From: Nitrincola alkalilacustris
GTDB lineage: Bacteria; Pseudomonadota; Gammaproteobacteria; Pseudomonadales; Balneatricaceae
Length of the DNA: 64,000 nt
Assembly: GCF_008973755.1 (NCBI RefSeq)
Contig: NZ_WBOM01000004.1
Location: 310,001-374,000, forward strand
Reading direction: 5' to 3'
Shown here: in pieces, positions 20,051 to 31,442 of the stretch
How positions within the stretch are numbered: the first letter of the stretch is position 1
How the letters are laid out: every line of letters begins with the position of its first letter
Position numbers and translations under genes: made by a program
Notes under the pieces: model-generated
Told to the model about the DNA's origin: nothing
What the model saw: only the letters and a program-made list of their open reading frames with translations
Databases searched by the model: none

Positions 20051-20068
20051 GTCACGACAGAGTCTGAA

Positions 20069-23000
20069 TCAGCCGATCCAGACTCTGGCATTTCTGAACA
20101 TTCGCATCCAGGGTGCATCTTCCTGCCACTCATCAGCACGCCAGGAGTTCTGTACTGCACGGAACACCCGCTCCGGATGTGGCATCATGATCGTGACACG
20201 ACCATCCGCCGCCGTCAGACCCGAGATACCCTCAGGAGAACCATTCGGATTGGCAGGATACTGCTCAGTCACACGTCCATAATTATCGACATAGCGCAGA
20301 GCGATCTTGCCCGATCCCTGCAGTGCACGCAGCTGCTCAACACTCTTGAACTCGGCACGCCCTTCACCGTGTGCAATCGCAATCGGCATGCGCGAACCAC
20401 TCATACCCTGCAGGAAGATAGACTCGCTTTCCTGCACTTCGACCATCGCAACACGCCCCTCAAACTGCTCTGAGCTGTTACGCACGAAGTGCGGCCAGAG
20501 CTCAGCCCCGGGTATCAGATCATGCAGGTTGGACAGCATCTGACAGCCGTTGCAGACACCCAGTGCAAAGGCATCTTCACGCAGGAAATATGCTGCAAAC
20601 TGATCGCGTGCACGCTGATTGAAGAGTATCGACTTGGCCCAACCCTCGCCTGCGCCTAACACATCACCATAGGAGAAGCCCCCGCAGGCAACCAGACCGC
20701 GGAACTGATCCAAAGTGACACGGCCCGACAGGATATCGCTCATGTGCACATCAATGGCAGCAAATCCAGCACGATCAAATGCAGCCGCCATTTCAACCTG
20801 CCCATTCACGCCCTGCTCACGCAGAACCGCAATACGCGGAGCCACACCCCGATTAATGAAAGGCGCCGCCACATCATCATTGAGGTCAAAGCTAAGGCGT
20901 GCATGCAGCCCCGGATCTTCCCGATCCAGCAACTGATCAAACTCCTGCTTCGCACCCGCAGGGTTATCACGCAGGGCCTGAATTCTGTACGAGGTCTCGG
21001 CCCAGCAGCGCTGCAACTCGATGCGGCTGCGGCTGTAAATCTCCTCATCATCGAAGAAGAGATTGATAGAGTCATCCGGATTGATGCTGCCGATCACCAT
21101 GACGCAATCGCTCAGACCTGCCGCATTGAGCTCAGTCAGCACCTGCTCCGTATGCTCACTGCGGATCTGTACAACCGCGCCTGGTTCCTCGGTAAACAGA
21201 GCAGCCAGGATATCTGACTCACTCTCCACCAGCAGATCCAGATTGACGTCAACACCGCAATGACCGGCAAAGGCCATCTCGGCGAGTGTTGCCATCAGAC
21301 CACCATCAGAACGATCATGGTAGGCCAGCAGCAGCCCCTGCTCGTTCAGCTCCTGAATAGCCGCAAAGAAGGCAACCAGCAGTTGCGGATCATCCAGATC
21401 AGGCACATCCTGGCCCACCTGATTATAGACCTGCGCCAGCGCAGACAGACCCAGACGGTTACGACCCTTGCTCAGATCCAGCAAGATCAGGTCTGTCTGT
21501 CCCTGATCGGTACGCAGCTGTGGCGTCAAAGTCTTGCGCGCATCAAGCACCGGTGCAAAGCCTGAAATAATAAGCGACATGGGAGCGGTAACACTCTTCT
21601 GCTCCTCACCATCACGCCACACAGTGCGCATCGACATGGAGTCCTTGCCAACCGGAATCGTGATACCCAGCTCAGGGCACAGCTCCATACCAACCGCACG
21701 CACCGTATCAAACAGTTTTTCATCTTCACCGGGATGACCCGCCGCACACATCCAGTTGGCCGAGAGTTTGATATCAGAGATATCACCGATTCTGGCTGCA
21801 GCCAGGTTTGTGATAGTCTCGGCAATGGATATACGGCCGGATGCCGGCGCATCAATCAGCGCCAGAGGTGTCCGCTCTCCCATTGCCATCGCTTCGCCGG
21901 CACAGGTATCAAAGGATGCTGTCGTGACGGCACAGTCAGCCACCGGCACCTGCCAGGGGCCAACCATCTGATCGCGAGCTACCTGACCGGTAATGGTCCG
22001 ATCACCAATCGTGATCAGGAAGGATTTGGAACCGACTGCCGGCAGTCGCAGTACACGCTCGATGGCATCATCCAGTTGCAGACCTGCAGTATCAAAACCG
22101 GGCAACGCATAAGTAGCACGCGTAACACTGCGATGCATCCGTGGCGGCTTACCGAACAGCACGCTCATCGGCAGATCAACCGGCTTGTTCTCGAAGTGCT
22201 TGTCGTTCAGCAGCAGATGCTGCTCGCCAATCGCTTCACCCACCACGGCAAAGGGGCAACGCTCGCGCTCGCAGATGGCACGGAATCTATCCAGATCCTC
22301 TGGATTGACCGCCAGTACATAACGCTCCTGGGCCTCGTTACACCAGATCTCCAGTGGTGACATGCCCGGCTCGTCATTATTGATATTGCGCACTTCGAAT
22401 GCGCCACCACAGCCACCATCTTTCACCAGCTCAGGGAAAGCGTTGGACAGACCACCGGCACCGACATCATGAATAAACGCGATGGGGTTATGGTCACCCA
22501 ACTGCCAGCAGCGATCGATCACCTCCTGGCAGCGGCGCTCCAACTCAGGGTTCTCACGCTGCACTGACGCAAAATCAAGATCTTCCGCCGAGCTGCCGGA
22601 CGCCATGGAGGACGCCGCACCACCACCCAGGCCAATCAGCATCGCAGGTCCACCCAGGCAGATCAGCTTGGCACCCGGCGTGATCTCGCCCTTTTCAACA
22701 TGACTGTCACGGATATTACCCAGACCACCAGCGATCATGATCGGTTTGTGATAACCACGCACCTCTTCACCCGCCGCACCATTGACCTGCTGCTCGAAGG
22801 TACGGAAATAGCCATTCAGATTGGGACGGCCAAACTCGTTATTGAAAGCCGCCGCACCGATCGGGCCCTCAATCATGATATCCAGCGCAGATACAATACG
22901 ATCCGGCTTGCCATAATCCGATTCCCATGGCTGCTGGAATCCCGGTAGATTGAGGTCAGAAACAGTGAAACCGCACAAACCCGCCTTCGGCTTGGAGCCA

Positions 23001-23971
23001 CGACCTGTTGCACCTTCGTCACGGATCTCACCACCTGAACCGGTCGCCGCACCCGGACGGGGGGCAATGGCCGTCGGATGGTTATGGGTTTCGACCTTCA
23101 TCAGGATATGAATTGCTTCCTGATGGTAAGCATACTGGCCACTTTCCGGGCTGGGGAAGAAACGCCCCGCGTCGCTGCCCGCAATCACAGCGGCATTATC
23201 CTTGTAAGCCGACAGCACATTTTCGCCACCGACCTCATTGGTATTCTTGATCATGCCAAACAGTGATCTGTCCTGCTGCTCGCCATCGATATCCCAGGTG
23301 GCATTGAAGATCTTGTGGCGGCAATGTTCAGAGTTGGCCTGAGCGAACATCATCAGCTCAACATCGCTGGGATTACGCCCCAGGTCAATAAAGCTCTGTA
23401 CCAGGTAGTCGATCTCATCGTCTGCCAGCGCCAGCCCCAGATTATTATTCGCCTCAACCAGTGCCTGGCGACCACCTGCCAACAGATCAACATGTGCCAG
23501 TTCGCGCGGTGTTTCATGGCGGAACAGCTGCCCGGCCTGCTCGATGGAATCGAACACAGCCTCCACCATCCGGTCATGCAGTGCTGCCGCAATGGATTGA
23601 CGCTGTTGCTGAGTCAGTGCACTATCAACCTCAATATAATAAGCCAGCCCCCGCTCCAGGCGCAGAATACCGGTCAACCCGCAGTTATGAGCTATATCAC
23701 TGGCCTTACTGGACCAGGGGGAGATGGTACCGGGGCGCGGAGTGACCAGAAACAGGTCTCCGCCTGGCTCTCTGGCCTGTGCCGTGGGGCCATAACGCAG
23801 TATATGTTCCAGCACTTTGATTTCATCCTGAGTCAGATCAGCCTCAAGATCGGCAAAGTGAACATATTCCGCATAGACACCAGTAACCTGGCTCACCAAG
23901 GCTTGCAGTGAGGTTAGCAGTTTTTCATGACGGAAAGCCGAGAGAGCGGGTGCTCCACGCATAACGAGCAT
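20069..23971 (-). CDS. purL: Phosphoribosylformylglycinamidine synthase
   Basis: The large, single-chain PurL (1300 residues) converts FGAR to FGAM in purine synthesis, using ammonia released from glutamine. Domains in order: a short PurS-like N-terminus, a linker, duplicated AIRS-type ATP-binding halves ([12 protein letters not shown] in the first), and a C-terminal class I amidotransferase with the catalytic Cys in GVCNGCQM and the His in IAHGEGR. Length and order match the gammaproteobacterial type. It is divergent from mltF, as in Pseudomonas and E. coli. Confidence 0.98.
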   Translation of the reverse strand: MLVMRGAPALSAFRHEKLLTSLQALVSQVTGVYAEYVHFADLEADLTQDEIKVLEHILRYGPTAQAREPGGDLFLVTPRPGTISPWSSKASDIAHNCGLTGILRLERGLAYYIEVDSALTQQQRQSIAAALHDRMVEAVFDSIEQAGQLFRHETPRELAHVDLLAGGRQALVEANNNLGLALADDEIDYLVQSFIDLGRNPSDVELMMFAQANSEHCRHKIFNATWDIDGEQQDRSLFGMIKNTNEVGGENVLSAYKDNAAVIAGSDAGRFFPSPESGQYAYHQEAIHILMKVETHNHPTAIAPRPGAATGSGGEIRDEGATGRGSKPKAGLCGFTVSDLNLPGFQQPWESDYGKPDRIVSALDIMIEGPIGAAAFNNEFGRPNLNGYFRTFEQQVNGAAGEEVRGYHKPIMIAGGLGNIRDSHVEKGEITPGAKLICLGGPAMLIGLGGGAASSMASGSSAEDLDFASVQRENPELERRCQEVIDRCWQLGDHNPIAFIHDVGAGGLSNAFPELVKDGGCGGAFEVRNINNDEPGMSPLEIWCNEAQERYVLAVNPEDLDRFRAICERERCPFAVVGEAIGEQHLLLNDKHFENKPVDLPMSVLFGKPPRMHRSVTRATYALPGFDTAGLQLDDAIERVLRLPAVGSKSFLITIGDRTITGQVARDQMVGPWQVPVADCAVTTASFDTCAGEAMAMGERTPLALIDAPASGRISIAETITNLAAARIGDISDIKLSANWMCAAGHPGEDEKLFDTVRAVGMELCPELGITIPVGKDSMSMRTVWRDGEEQKSVTAPMSLIISGFAPVLDARKTLTPQLRTDQGQTDLILLDLSKGRNRLGLSALAQVYNQVGQDVPDLDDPQLLVAFFAAIQELNEQGLLLAYHDRSDGGLMATLAEMAFAGHCGVDVNLDLLVESESDILAALFTEEPGAVVQIRSEHTEQVLTELNAAGLSDCVMVIGSINPDDSINLFFDDEEIYSRSRIELQRCWAETSYRIQALRDNPAGAKQEFDQLLDREDPGLHARLSFDLNDDVAAPFINRGVAPRIAVLREQGVNGQVEMAAAFDRAGFAAIDVHMSDILSGRVTLDQFRGLVACGGFSYGDVLGAGEGWAKSILFNQRARDQFAAYFLREDAFALGVCNGCQMLSNLHDLIPGAELWPHFVRNSSEQFEGRVAMVEVQESESIFLQGMSGSRMPIAIAHGEGRAEFKSVEQLRALQGSGKIALRYVDNYGRVTEQYPANPNGSPEGISGLTAADGRVTIMMPHPERVFRAVQNSWRADEWQEDAPWMRMFRNARVWIG

Positions 23972-24078
23972 GTTGATTTCGAGCCTCTTGAAAGGGCCTG
24001 CAAGCAGGCATTAACAGCGGGAAACTAAGTGCATAGTTTACCCGAACCGGGACCCGAGATACCAGAAAAGCAGTCACT

Positions 24079-25572
24079 ATGTTCAGCAGCCGACAATATC
24101 CCCATATCAGAGCACTGATCTATCTGATCAGCCTGATTCTGATCACCTTTGTTCTGGTGCTGATCGGTCTCAACACCAGTTCGCAGGTTGAGACGATCAG
24201 GAAGCAGGGGGTGCTGCGTGTCGGCACACTCAACAACCCCATGAGCTATTACCTTTACCGCTCCGAGCCAGCGGGATTCGAGTATGAGCTGAGCAAGGCA
24301 TTTGCTGACTTTCTGGGGGTTGAGCTGGAACTGATTGTAGCCAGAGATCTGAAGGAGCTGTTCGACCTGCAGCGCAATCGAAGTGTGCATCTGATTGCTG
24401 CCAATCTGATGGTGACCGAACAGCGACGACGCCAACTGGAACATGGTCCTGTCTATCGCTACAGCGCACCGACCGTCATCTATCGTGTTCGCCAGGGTAT
24501 TCCAGCACCTGAGTCAATTGAAGATCTGTATGACAGCGATCTGGCAGTGTTGTCCGGTTCCAGTTATGCCGACCTGCTGCAAAGTCTGAGTGAAGAGCAT
24601 CCTGACCTTGTCTGGAGCGAAAAAACCGATATCGATATTATCGACCTGATGCGCAAGATCCATGAGATGGAGCTGGACTATACCATCATGGACACCTTTT
24701 TGTTCGACGCCCAGAGCTCATTTTTTCCGGGCCTGAGGCGCACACTGCTGCTGGATGACCCCCAACCTGTAAGCTGGTTGCTGGCTCGAAACCCGGATAA
24801 TACGCTGAAGACTCAACTGCAGCATTTTTTCGATACCCGACAGACAAAGGATCTGATTGCCGATCTTGAAATACGCTATTTTTCTCAGCAAAACCGCCTG
24901 AATTTTTTTGATACAGCCTCATTCAGGCAGCATCTGCAGGAGCGCTTTCCCAGCCTGCAGCAACATTTTCTGGAAGCAGCAGAGCAGACGGGGTTTGAGT
25001 GGTCACTGCTGGCAGCGCTCGCGTATCAGGAATCTCATTGGGACCCTGATGCTGTTTCACCTACTGGCGTCAGGGGTATCATGATGCTGACCAATGCGGC
25101 TGCCAGTGAAGTTGATGTCACAGACAGAACTGATCCTGTACAGAGCATTTTTGGTGGCGCACGCTATCTGCAGAACGTTAAGAAAAGAATCCCTGAGCGT
25201 ATCCCCGAGCCAGACCACACCTGGTTCGCGTTGGCGGCTTACAACGTCGGTTATGGTCATCTTGAAGATGCCAGACGACTTGCTCAGAGCAAGGGACTGG
25301 ACCCGGACATCTGGGAGGATGTCCGATCCGTTCTTCCACTGCTGGCACAGGAGCGCTATTACAGCCAGTTGCGCTATGGCTATGCCAGGGGGCACGAGCC
25401 AGTCACCTATGTCGATAACATTCAGAAATATATCGAGATACTGGAGTGGGAGATTCAGACAAGCCTAGCACGGGCACTGGAAGAGGCACTGGCTGAAGAG
25501 GAGCAGGAGAGCGGAGATACCCCCCCTGATACCGGTGAGAGAATACTGCGAAGCATCTCACCCAGCCTCTGA
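24079..25572 (+). CDS. mltF: Membrane-bound lytic murein transglycosylase F
   Basis: MltF cleaves peptidoglycan glycan strands. The 497-residue protein has an N-terminal signal or anchor helix (about 10-32), a solute-binding-type domain (about 40-270) and a Slt catalytic domain (about 295-450). The catalytic Glu is E318 in AYQESHWDPDAVSPTGVRG, followed by the conserved AAYNVGYGHLEDAR. The acidic C-terminal tail is unremarkable. The regulatory N-terminal domain followed by Slt is specific to MltF. It lies between purL and tadA. Confidence 0.95.
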   Translation: MFSSRQYPHIRALIYLISLILITFVLVLIGLNTSSQVETIRKQGVLRVGTLNNPMSYYLYRSEPAGFEYELSKAFADFLGVELELIVARDLKELFDLQRNRSVHLIAANLMVTEQRRRQLEHGPVYRYSAPTVIYRVRQGIPAPESIEDLYDSDLAVLSGSSYADLLQSLSEEHPDLVWSEKTDIDIIDLMRKIHEMELDYTIMDTFLFDAQSSFFPGLRRTLLLDDPQPVSWLLARNPDNTLKTQLQHFFDTRQTKDLIADLEIRYFSQQNRLNFFDTASFRQHLQERFPSLQQHFLEAAEQTGFEWSLLAALAYQESHWDPDAVSPTGVRGIMMLTNAAASEVDVTDRTDPVQSIFGGARYLQNVKKRIPERIPEPDHTWFALAAYNVGYGHLEDARRLAQSKGLDPDIWEDVRSVLPLLAQERYYSQLRYGYARGHEPVTYVDNIQKYIEILEWEIQTSLARALEEALAEEEQESGDTPPDTGERILRSISPSL

Positions 25573-25580
25573 GCAGTAGA

Positions 25581-26051
25581 CTATTTCTGTCGTCGTGAGC
25601 GGAAGAAGGCCCGGATCTGATCACTGCACTGCTGAGCCATCACACCGCCGCGAAACTCAACCTGATGATTCAGGTGTGGTAGCTCAAGCGCCCGCAGCTG
25701 ACTGATCACCGCACCTGCCTTAGGCTCTGTAGCGCCAAAGATCAGGCGTCGGATCCGTGCATGTACCATCGCACCGACACACATCATGCAAGGCTCAATC
25801 GTGACATAGAGATCAGCATCCACCAGACGGTAGTTACCGACCCGACGCGCCGCATCACGCAGCGCAACCACTTCAGCATGGGCAGTTGGGTCATCACCGC
25901 TGATCGGCTGATTCCAGCCCTCGCCGATGATCTCACCATCACGCACAATAATCGCCCCCACCGGCACTTCCAGTTGCTGTGCAGCAAGTGCTGCACGTGC
26001 CAGTGCTGCAGCCATCCAATACTCATCACTCCCCGGAAGCAACGACTCCAT
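25581..26051 (-). CDS. tadA: tRNA-specific adenosine deaminase
   Basis: TadA converts A34 to inosine in tRNA-Arg(ACG). The 156-residue protein has the zinc and catalytic motifs PTAHAEVVAL (His and proton-shuttle Glu) and EPCMMCVGAM (two Cys), and the family-specific NYRLVDADLYVT. It converges with mltF, leaving an 8-bp gap. Assignment is secure. Confidence 0.96.
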   Translation of the reverse strand: MESLLPGSDEYWMAAALARAALAAQQLEVPVGAIIVRDGEIIGEGWNQPISGDDPTAHAEVVALRDAARRVGNYRLVDADLYVTIEPCMMCVGAMVHARIRRLIFGATEPKAGAVISQLRALELPHLNHQVEFRGGVMAQQCSDQIRAFFRSRRQK

Positions 26052-26167
26052 CAGACAGGATCACTCCCACTCAGTTATCAGTAAGCGGCGAAAATAACAT
26101 ACCCAATCCAGCTTCTACAACGCCAGAAGAGGACCGTCATGATATTTCCGCCTGCCCGGCTGGAGGT

Positions 26168-26452
26168 CTACTGCCGTTCACGTAACTTATTTATAAGCTG
26201 CCATGCCATCCAGCCACGCCTCAGCCACACCCCGGAAGAGCGGCGAGACCTCATTGCTGCGATCAGAACAACCACACCTGCTACCCACTGGGGATGGCTT
26301 CGGAGATAGCGCAGCACACTCACACCCTGATCAACCATCGCCAGCGGCGCTTGCCACTCATCGACAGCCGCGCCCAGCGCGCCACGCTGCTCCGCAGCTT
26401 GGGCCACAAGGCGAGCACGGCGCTGTGCCAGAGACAGCTTTCCTGTGCTCAT
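26168..26452 (-). CDS. YqjK-like small protein
   Basis: A 94-residue basic protein with a helical N-terminal half (LAQRRARLVAQAAEQR) and one membrane helix (WVAGVVVLIAAM). The order YqjD-YqjE-YqjK in one operon is well known in enterobacteria, and this protein stands in the third place, overlapping yqjE by 4 bp. No function is known for the family. Confidence 0.75.
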   Translation of the reverse strand: MSTGKLSLAQRRARLVAQAAEQRGALGAAVDEWQAPLAMVDQGVSVLRYLRSHPQWVAGVVVLIAAMRSRRSSGVWLRRGWMAWQLINKLRERQ

Positions 26453-26838
26453 GAGCGGGACTCAAGCTGCTGCCGATCTTCGTACAACTCCGACAGACTC
26501 TGAGCAAACAGTCTCGGCTTGGCTTTCATCCTGTGCAGGATGAAAGCACAGACCGCCAGACCCGTTAGCAGAAAAAACCCAGCCAACGAGCCCAGCACTA
26601 GAAGCCTGTGAGTGTCCCAGTAGGCCACAACCAGCAGCAGAGTCAACAAAATCACCCCAACCCCAAGACAGAACAGAGCTACCAGCGACAGAACCATCAG
26701 GGAGAAAGCATGATCCAGCTCCTCCTCCAGATCGGTGGACAGCAAATCAATACGCGTGTGCGCCATCCCAGCAAGCGTGGCTGCAAGCCCTGTCAGAGAG
26801 TCGAGCAATCCCTTGCTCTTGTATTCATCCCTCGCCAT
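26449..26838 (-). CDS. YqjE/phage-holin-family (DUF1469) membrane protein
   Basis: A 129-residue protein with an amphipathic N-terminal part and two membrane helices (LMVLSLVALFCLGVGVILLTLL and VLGSLAGFFLLTGLAVCAFI) joined by a short loop. This is the YqjE pattern; the 'holin' name is by similarity only and no lysis function is implied. The start at 26838 lies one base after the yqjD stop, so the two are probably coupled. The longer frame to 26880 runs inside yqjD and is not needed. Confidence 0.8.
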   Translation of the reverse strand: MARDEYKSKGLLDSLTGLAATLAGMAHTRIDLLSTDLEEELDHAFSLMVLSLVALFCLGVGVILLTLLLVVAYWDTHRLLVLGSLAGFFLLTGLAVCAFILHRMKAKPRLFAQSLSELYEDRQQLESRS

Positions 26839-26839
26839 G

Positions 26840-27160
26840 CTAACGGCGACCGGAAAGCAGACCGACGAGCAGACCAACACCAGCAGCTATACCTATTGCC
26901 TGCCACGGATTGTCATGTATATACGCATCGGTCGCCTTGGCGGTATCTTTGGTTTTATCCATCAGATCCACCCCTTCATCAGCCAGTCTGGCTTTGGCAA
27001 CCTTGAGAGACTCCTCCGCCGCGGCGCGTACTTCATCCATCTCTTCACCGCCATGACTGACCGTCGCTTTCACTAACGCTTCAGCATCAGCAACAACTCG
27101 CCTGAAATCGGCAAACAGCTGCTCTTTGGTGACATCTTTAATGACTTTTTCCTTTCCCAT
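26840..27160 (-). CDS. YqjD/ElaB-type (DUF883) membrane-anchored protein
   Basis: A 106-residue protein: a helical soluble part rich in Glu, Ala and Lys, then the family-specific DAYIHDNPWQAIGIAAGVGLL and a C-terminal glycine-rich membrane anchor ending GLLSGRR. In E. coli YqjD tethers ribosomes to the inner membrane in stationary phase. GGAG 6 bp before the ATG at 27160 decides the start. It is the first gene of the yqjDEK unit, divergent from a Crp/Fnr-type regulator. Confidence 0.88.
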   Translation of the reverse strand: MGKEKVIKDVTKEQLFADFRRVVADAEALVKATVSHGGEEMDEVRAAAEESLKVAKARLADEGVDLMDKTKDTAKATDAYIHDNPWQAIGIAAGVGLLVGLLSGRR

Positions 27161-27450
27161 ATATTTCTCCATGACTGCGTAGTAAATGTTATGACGGACT
27201 TGATTCAAGCAGCCCAGAATCTGACCTCGCATGAAGTATGGCCGAAAGCTGATACAAGTTCTGTGCGTTGACGTACATATCTATGGATCCTGTGGCTTAT
27301 GTGCGCCAGCGCCCAGACCAGAGTCATGGGCTACCACACAATCATCTGTATCGATAATGGAAAACCCCAGAATGTTAGTACTCACTATCAGGAATTCACC
27401 AACAGAGTATTAAAATAGTTTGCAAATGTTTCCGAAACCAGGACAGTCAA

Positions 27451-28167
27451 ATGCCAACACTCCAGCCAGTCCCTGCAACAAACCAACTGATCGCAGCCTT
27501 ACCACGCCATAGTCGCCTGCGATTTCTTGGAGGCTGCACACCCATAGAATTGGTCTTTGGCGAAGTCCTAACCAGGCCTGGCGAGCGAATACGCCACGTA
27601 TACTTCCCAATTGAAGGTTTCATTTCTTTGATGTCATCACAGGATAATAAAGCAAACCTGGCGGTCGGACTGGTAGGCAATGAAGGCATGCTTGGAACAT
27701 CCCTGGTACTTGGTGTAAACCTTTCTCCGCTGTACGCTGTGGTTCGACAAACAGGAATGGCCCTACGAATGAGCGCCACTGATTTTCGACGTGAACTAGA
27801 TGCCACCCCCGCACTGCAACAGGAGGTAAAACGCTATCTCTATGTTGTGATGGGCCAACTCGCACAAAACACCATCTGTGCACACTTCCATCTGCTGGAA
27901 GCGCGTCTGGCCCGCTGCCTTTTGATGATGCGTGATCGCGCTCATTCCGAAACCTTTCACGCAACGCATGAAATCCTAGCTCAGATACTGGGCGTGCGCC
28001 GTGTCGGTATCACCAAGGCAGCCACCTCGCTGCAAAATCACAGTCTGATCAGCTATAACCGTGGTGCGATCACAATCATGGACAGCACCGGCCTTGAGGC
28101 CGCCTCCTGCGATTGCTTCTCGCTAGATAACGCCAGTTACAACAGAATCATGCTCAGGCCCACCTGA
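27451..28167 (+). CDS. Crp/Fnr-superfamily transcriptional regulator
   Basis: A 238-residue regulator with a cyclic-nucleotide-binding-type beta barrel (about 25-150), a dimerisation helix and a C-terminal winged helix (THEILAQILGVRRVGITKAATSLQ, about 175-198). The Fnr iron-sulphur cysteines are absent from the N-terminus and I do not see the cAMP-pocket signature of Crp. It belongs to the large group of Crp-like proteins with unknown signal. An odd CDC motif lies near the C-terminus. AGGA sits 8 bp before the start. It is divergent from yqjDEK. Confidence 0.85.
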   Translation: MPTLQPVPATNQLIAALPRHSRLRFLGGCTPIELVFGEVLTRPGERIRHVYFPIEGFISLMSSQDNKANLAVGLVGNEGMLGTSLVLGVNLSPLYAVVRQTGMALRMSATDFRRELDATPALQQEVKRYLYVVMGQLAQNTICAHFHLLEARLARCLLMMRDRAHSETFHATHEILAQILGVRRVGITKAATSLQNHSLISYNRGAITIMDSTGLEAASCDCFSLDNASYNRIMLRPT

Positions 28168-28249
28168 GAGGGTGCCGCACCAGAGCTCTAGTCGTCCGCA
28201 AAAGCTCAGCCGCATTATCTGCCAATTCAATAACCCACCTGTTCCCAAT

Positions 28250-28275
28250 AAAAAACCGCCTTTCGGCGGTTTTTT
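28250..28275. terminator. Bidirectional terminator between the Crp-like gene and guaA
   Basis: Stem CCGCC/GGCGG with a TTTC loop, flanked by A6 and T6-7, so it works in both directions between two convergent genes. Confidence 0.92.
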
Positions 28276-28298
28276 ATCAAACGTTATAGAGCTTAAGC

Positions 28299-29879
28299 TC
28301 ACTCCCACTCAATAGTAGCAGGCGGCTTGCTGGATACGTCATAGGTGACACGAGACACCCTGGCGATCTCGTTGATGATACGACCGGATACCTGTTCCAG
28401 AAGCTCATAAGGCAGATGCGCCCAGCGAGCGGTCATGAAGTCGATGGTTTCTACGGCACGCAGCGCGATCACATACTCGTAACGGCGCCCATCACCGACA
28501 ACACCGACTGTTTTGACTGGCAGGAATACGGCAAATGCCTGGCTGGTTTTGTGGTACCAATCCGCCTTGTGCAGCTCTTCGATAAAGATCGCATCGGCTT
28601 CGCGCAGAATATCGGCAAACTCTTTTTTGACTTCGCCGAGAATTCGCACACCCAGACCAGGGCCCGGGAAAGGATGACGGTAGACCATGTCGTAAGGCAG
28701 ACCCAGTTCCAGACCGATCTTGCGTACTTCATCCTTGAACAGTTCACGCAGCGGCTCGACCAGATCAAACGCCATATCTTCCGGCAAACCACCGACATTG
28801 TGATGCGACTTGATCACATGTGCCTTACCGGTTTTGGAGGCAGCGGATTCGATTACGTCAGGATAGATCGTCCCCTGAGCCAGGAAGCGACACTCCTTCA
28901 GCCGCTGAGCTTCCTCTTCAAACACCTCGATAAAGGTATTACCGATCGCTTTGCGCTTGGCCTCAGGGTCAGCTTCGCCCTTGAGGCGATCAAGGAAGCG
29001 CTGCTCGGCATCGACACGGATCACATTGACGCCCATGTTCTTGGCGAACATGTCCATCACCTGCTGGCCTTCATTTTTCCGCAGCAAACCGTTATCAACA
29101 AACACACAGGTCAGCTTGTCACCGATCGCCTGATGCAGCAGTGCAGCCACAACGGATGAGTCCACACCACCGGACAGACCCAGCAGAACTTTTTCATCGC
29201 CTATCTGCTCACGCACTTTGGCAATCAGGTCGTCAATAATATTCTGGGCAGTCCAGAGTCCATCCGTTGAGCATATCTCACGGACGAAGCGTTCCAGAAT
29301 TCTCAAACCCTGCTTGGTGTGCGTCACTTCAGGGTGGAACTGCACGCCGTAGAAGTTTTTCTTCGGATCACACATGGCTGCAATAGGTGCAGACTCGGTT
29401 GAGGCGATGACATGAAACCCCTCAGGCAGCTCTGTGACCTTGTCGCCATGGCTCATCCAGACATCCAGAGACAGGGTGCCATTATTGGCGATATGGTCGT
29501 CTATACCTTCCAGAAGGCGACTCGGACTGTCTGCCAGCCGGACGCGGGCATAACCAAACTCTCGCTTATCTGAGCTGGATACAGCTCCACCGAGCTGCTC
29601 TGCCATGGTCTGCATGCCGTAGCAGATCCCCAGAAGCGGCACGCCGAGATCAAAAACCGCTTGCGGTGCACGTGGCGAGTCCAGTTCTGTCACAGACTCG
29701 GGACCACCCGCAAGAATAATACCCTGCGGAGCAAACTCACGCAGCGCAGCCTCATCCATATCCCAGGGATGAATCTCGCTGTAAACCCCGATCTCGCGCA
29801 CTCGCCGGGCGATCAGTTGGGTATACTGAGACCCGAAGTCCAGAATCAGAATGCGTTGCGCGTGAATATCTATGCTCAT
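28299..29879 (-). CDS. guaA: GMP synthase (glutamine-hydrolysing)
   Basis: GuaA aminates XMP to GMP. The 526-residue enzyme has the amidotransferase with GICYGMQ (catalytic Cys) and FHPEVTHT, the ATP-pyrophosphatase P-loop LSGGVDSSV, and the C-terminal dimerisation domain ending [10 protein letters not shown] start at 29879 ([18 protein letters not shown]), which has GGAG 9 bp upstream and fits the family. It follows guaB, with a terminator-like hairpin in between. Confidence 0.97.
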   Translation of the reverse strand: MSIDIHAQRILILDFGSQYTQLIARRVREIGVYSEIHPWDMDEAALREFAPQGIILAGGPESVTELDSPRAPQAVFDLGVPLLGICYGMQTMAEQLGGAVSSSDKREFGYARVRLADSPSRLLEGIDDHIANNGTLSLDVWMSHGDKVTELPEGFHVIASTESAPIAAMCDPKKNFYGVQFHPEVTHTKQGLRILERFVREICSTDGLWTAQNIIDDLIAKVREQIGDEKVLLGLSGGVDSSVVAALLHQAIGDKLTCVFVDNGLLRKNEGQQVMDMFAKNMGVNVIRVDAEQRFLDRLKGEADPEAKRKAIGNTFIEVFEEEAQRLKECRFLAQGTIYPDVIESAASKTGKAHVIKSHHNVGGLPEDMAFDLVEPLRELFKDEVRKIGLELGLPYDMVYRHPFPGPGLGVRILGEVKKEFADILREADAIFIEELHKADWYHKTSQAFAVFLPVKTVGVVGDGRRYEYVIALRAVETIDFMTARWAHLPYELLEQVSGRIINEIARVSRVTYDVSSKPPATIEWE

Positions 29880-29922
29880 ACTCAGTGACTCCACCGATCA
29901 GTTGTCTTCCTGATGCTACAAA

Positions 29923-29950
29923 CAAAAAGTGGGGCAGCTACCGCCCCACT
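29923..29950 (-). terminator. Terminator-like hairpin between guaB and guaA
   Basis: On the minus strand AGTGGGGC and GCCCCACT form an 8-bp stem with a 7-base loop, followed by TTTTTG. It lies in the guaB-guaA gap and would cut or reduce read-through from guaB into guaA. Confidence 0.8.
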
Positions 29951-29972
29951 CAGAAAAGTAAATCTTTTACAA

Positions 29973-31442
29973 TCAACCAACCCGGTAGTTCGGGGCCTCT
30001 TTGGTAATGCTGACATCATGCACATGACTTTCAGTAATACCGGCACTGGTGATACGAACAAAACGCGGTTTGGTACGCATCTCGTCGATAGTGGAACAAC
30101 CTGTGTACCCCATTGAGGCACGCACACCACCCATCAACTGGTGCACGACACCAACCATCGGCCCTTTACAAGGTACACGCCCCTCTATCCCTTCCGGCAC
30201 CAGTTTTTCAACACCGGCCTTGGCATCCTGGAAGTAGCGATCCGAAGAACCACTTGAACCGGACATCGCACCCAGAGAGCCCATACCTCGATAAGACTTG
30301 AAGGCACGTCCCTGATACAGCTCGACCTCACCCGGTGCCTCATCGGTACCGGCCAGCATCGAGCCAACCATCACGGCTGCCGCACCGGCAGCAATCGCCT
30401 TGGCGATATCACCGGAAAAACGGATGCCACCATCTGCAATCAAGGGTACATCATATTCGCGCAACGCCTGAGCCACATTGGCTACGGCAGAGATCTGCGG
30501 TACACCGATACCGGCTACAATACGCGTGGTACAGATAGAACCGGGGCCTATGCCTACCTTGACACCATCTGCACCCGCTTCTGCCAGTGCAATCGCGGCT
30601 TCTGCCGTTGCGATGTTGCCACCGATCACCTGTACATGAGGGTAGGTCTGCTTGACCCAGGCCACACGATCGATCACGCCCTTGGAGTGGCCATGAGCGG
30701 TATCCACAACAATCAGGTCAACACCGGCACGCACCAGCGCATCAACACGCTCCGGGGTTTCCGGGCCGGTCCCGACAGCTGCACCAACGATCAGGCGCCC
30801 CTTGTCATCCTTGGCCGCATGCGGGAAAGCCTGCGCCTTGTTCATATCCTTGACCGTCATCATGCCGCTGAGGCGGAACTTGTCATCAACAATCAGGATT
30901 TTTTCAATACGATGCTTGCGCAGCAGACCCTGGATCAGCGCCAGGTCATCGCCCTCATTGGCGGTTACCAGACGATCCTTGGGGGTCATGATGCTGGAAA
31001 CACGTGCATTCATGTCACTTTCGAAACGCACATCACGACTGGTGACAATGCCCACCAGTTCGTCATTCTGCAGCACGGGAAAACCTGAGAAGCCATAGGC
31101 ACGCGCCATTTCCAGCACTTCTCTGACGGTGGTATCGGGTGAGCAGGTTACCGGCTCAGTCACGACGCCTGCTTCAAACTTCTTGACCCGGCGGACTTCT
31201 GCAGCCTGCAGTTCAGGTGTCATATTCTTGTGAATGATGCCGATACCGCCTTCCTGAGCCATGGCTATCGCAAGCCGCGCCTCGGTGACTGTATCCATTG
31301 CTGCCGATACCAGAGGGATATTCAGTTCGATCCCCTTGGTCAGGCGGGTCTTCAGCGACACCTCTTTCGGCAGCACCTCGGAATACCCGGGAACCAGCAA
31401 TACATCATCAAAGGTGAGTGCTTCTTCAACGATTCGCAACAT
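29973..31442 (-). CDS. guaB: Inosine-5'-monophosphate dehydrogenase
   Basis: GuaB oxidises IMP to XMP, the committed step to GMP. The 489-residue product begins [18 protein letters not shown]. It contains a CBS pair (about 95-200), the catalytic-Cys loop [13 protein letters not shown], the flap region with [10 protein letters not shown], and ends [19 protein letters not shown]. The open frame to 31511 adds 23 residues with no family match. It is the first gene of the gua unit; in Pseudomonas it stands next to xseA, but here a transporter operon has come between. Confidence 0.97.
   Translation of the reverse strand: MLRIVEEALTFDDVLLVPGYSEVLPKEVSLKTRLTKGIELNIPLVSAAMDTVTEARLAIAMAQEGGIGIIHKNMTPELQAAEVRRVKKFEAGVVTEPVTCSPDTTVREVLEMARAYGFSGFPVLQNDELVGIVTSRDVRFESDMNARVSSIMTPKDRLVTANEGDDLALIQGLLRKHRIEKILIVDDKFRLSGMMTVKDMNKAQAFPHAAKDDKGRLIVGAAVGTGPETPERVDALVRAGVDLIVVDTAHGHSKGVIDRVAWVKQTYPHVQVIGGNIATAEAAIALAEAGADGVKVGIGPGSICTTRIVAGIGVPQISAVANVAQALREYDVPLIADGGIRFSGDIAKAIAAGAAAVMVGSMLAGTDEAPGEVELYQGRAFKSYRGMGSLGAMSGSSGSSDRYFQDAKAGVEKLVPEGIEGRVPCKGPMVGVVHQLMGGVRASMGYTGCSTIDEMRTKPRFVRITSAGITESHVHDVSITKEAPNYRVG

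Larger units (their letters stand above)
19772..20068. other. 297-bp gap between convergent OmpA-like gene and purL
   Basis: I see no open frame with a ribosome site here. It holds two copies of AAGGGGAAGGAGTA (19989-20002 and 20005-20018) and a hairpin next to the purL end (20026-20050). The rest has no recognisable element. Confidence 0.6.

Noticed and set aside
26449-26838. Holin-like gene as a sign of a prophage
   Set aside because: The DUF1469 name is by similarity. It sits in a yqjDEK operon with no lysin, capsid or integrase genes nearby.
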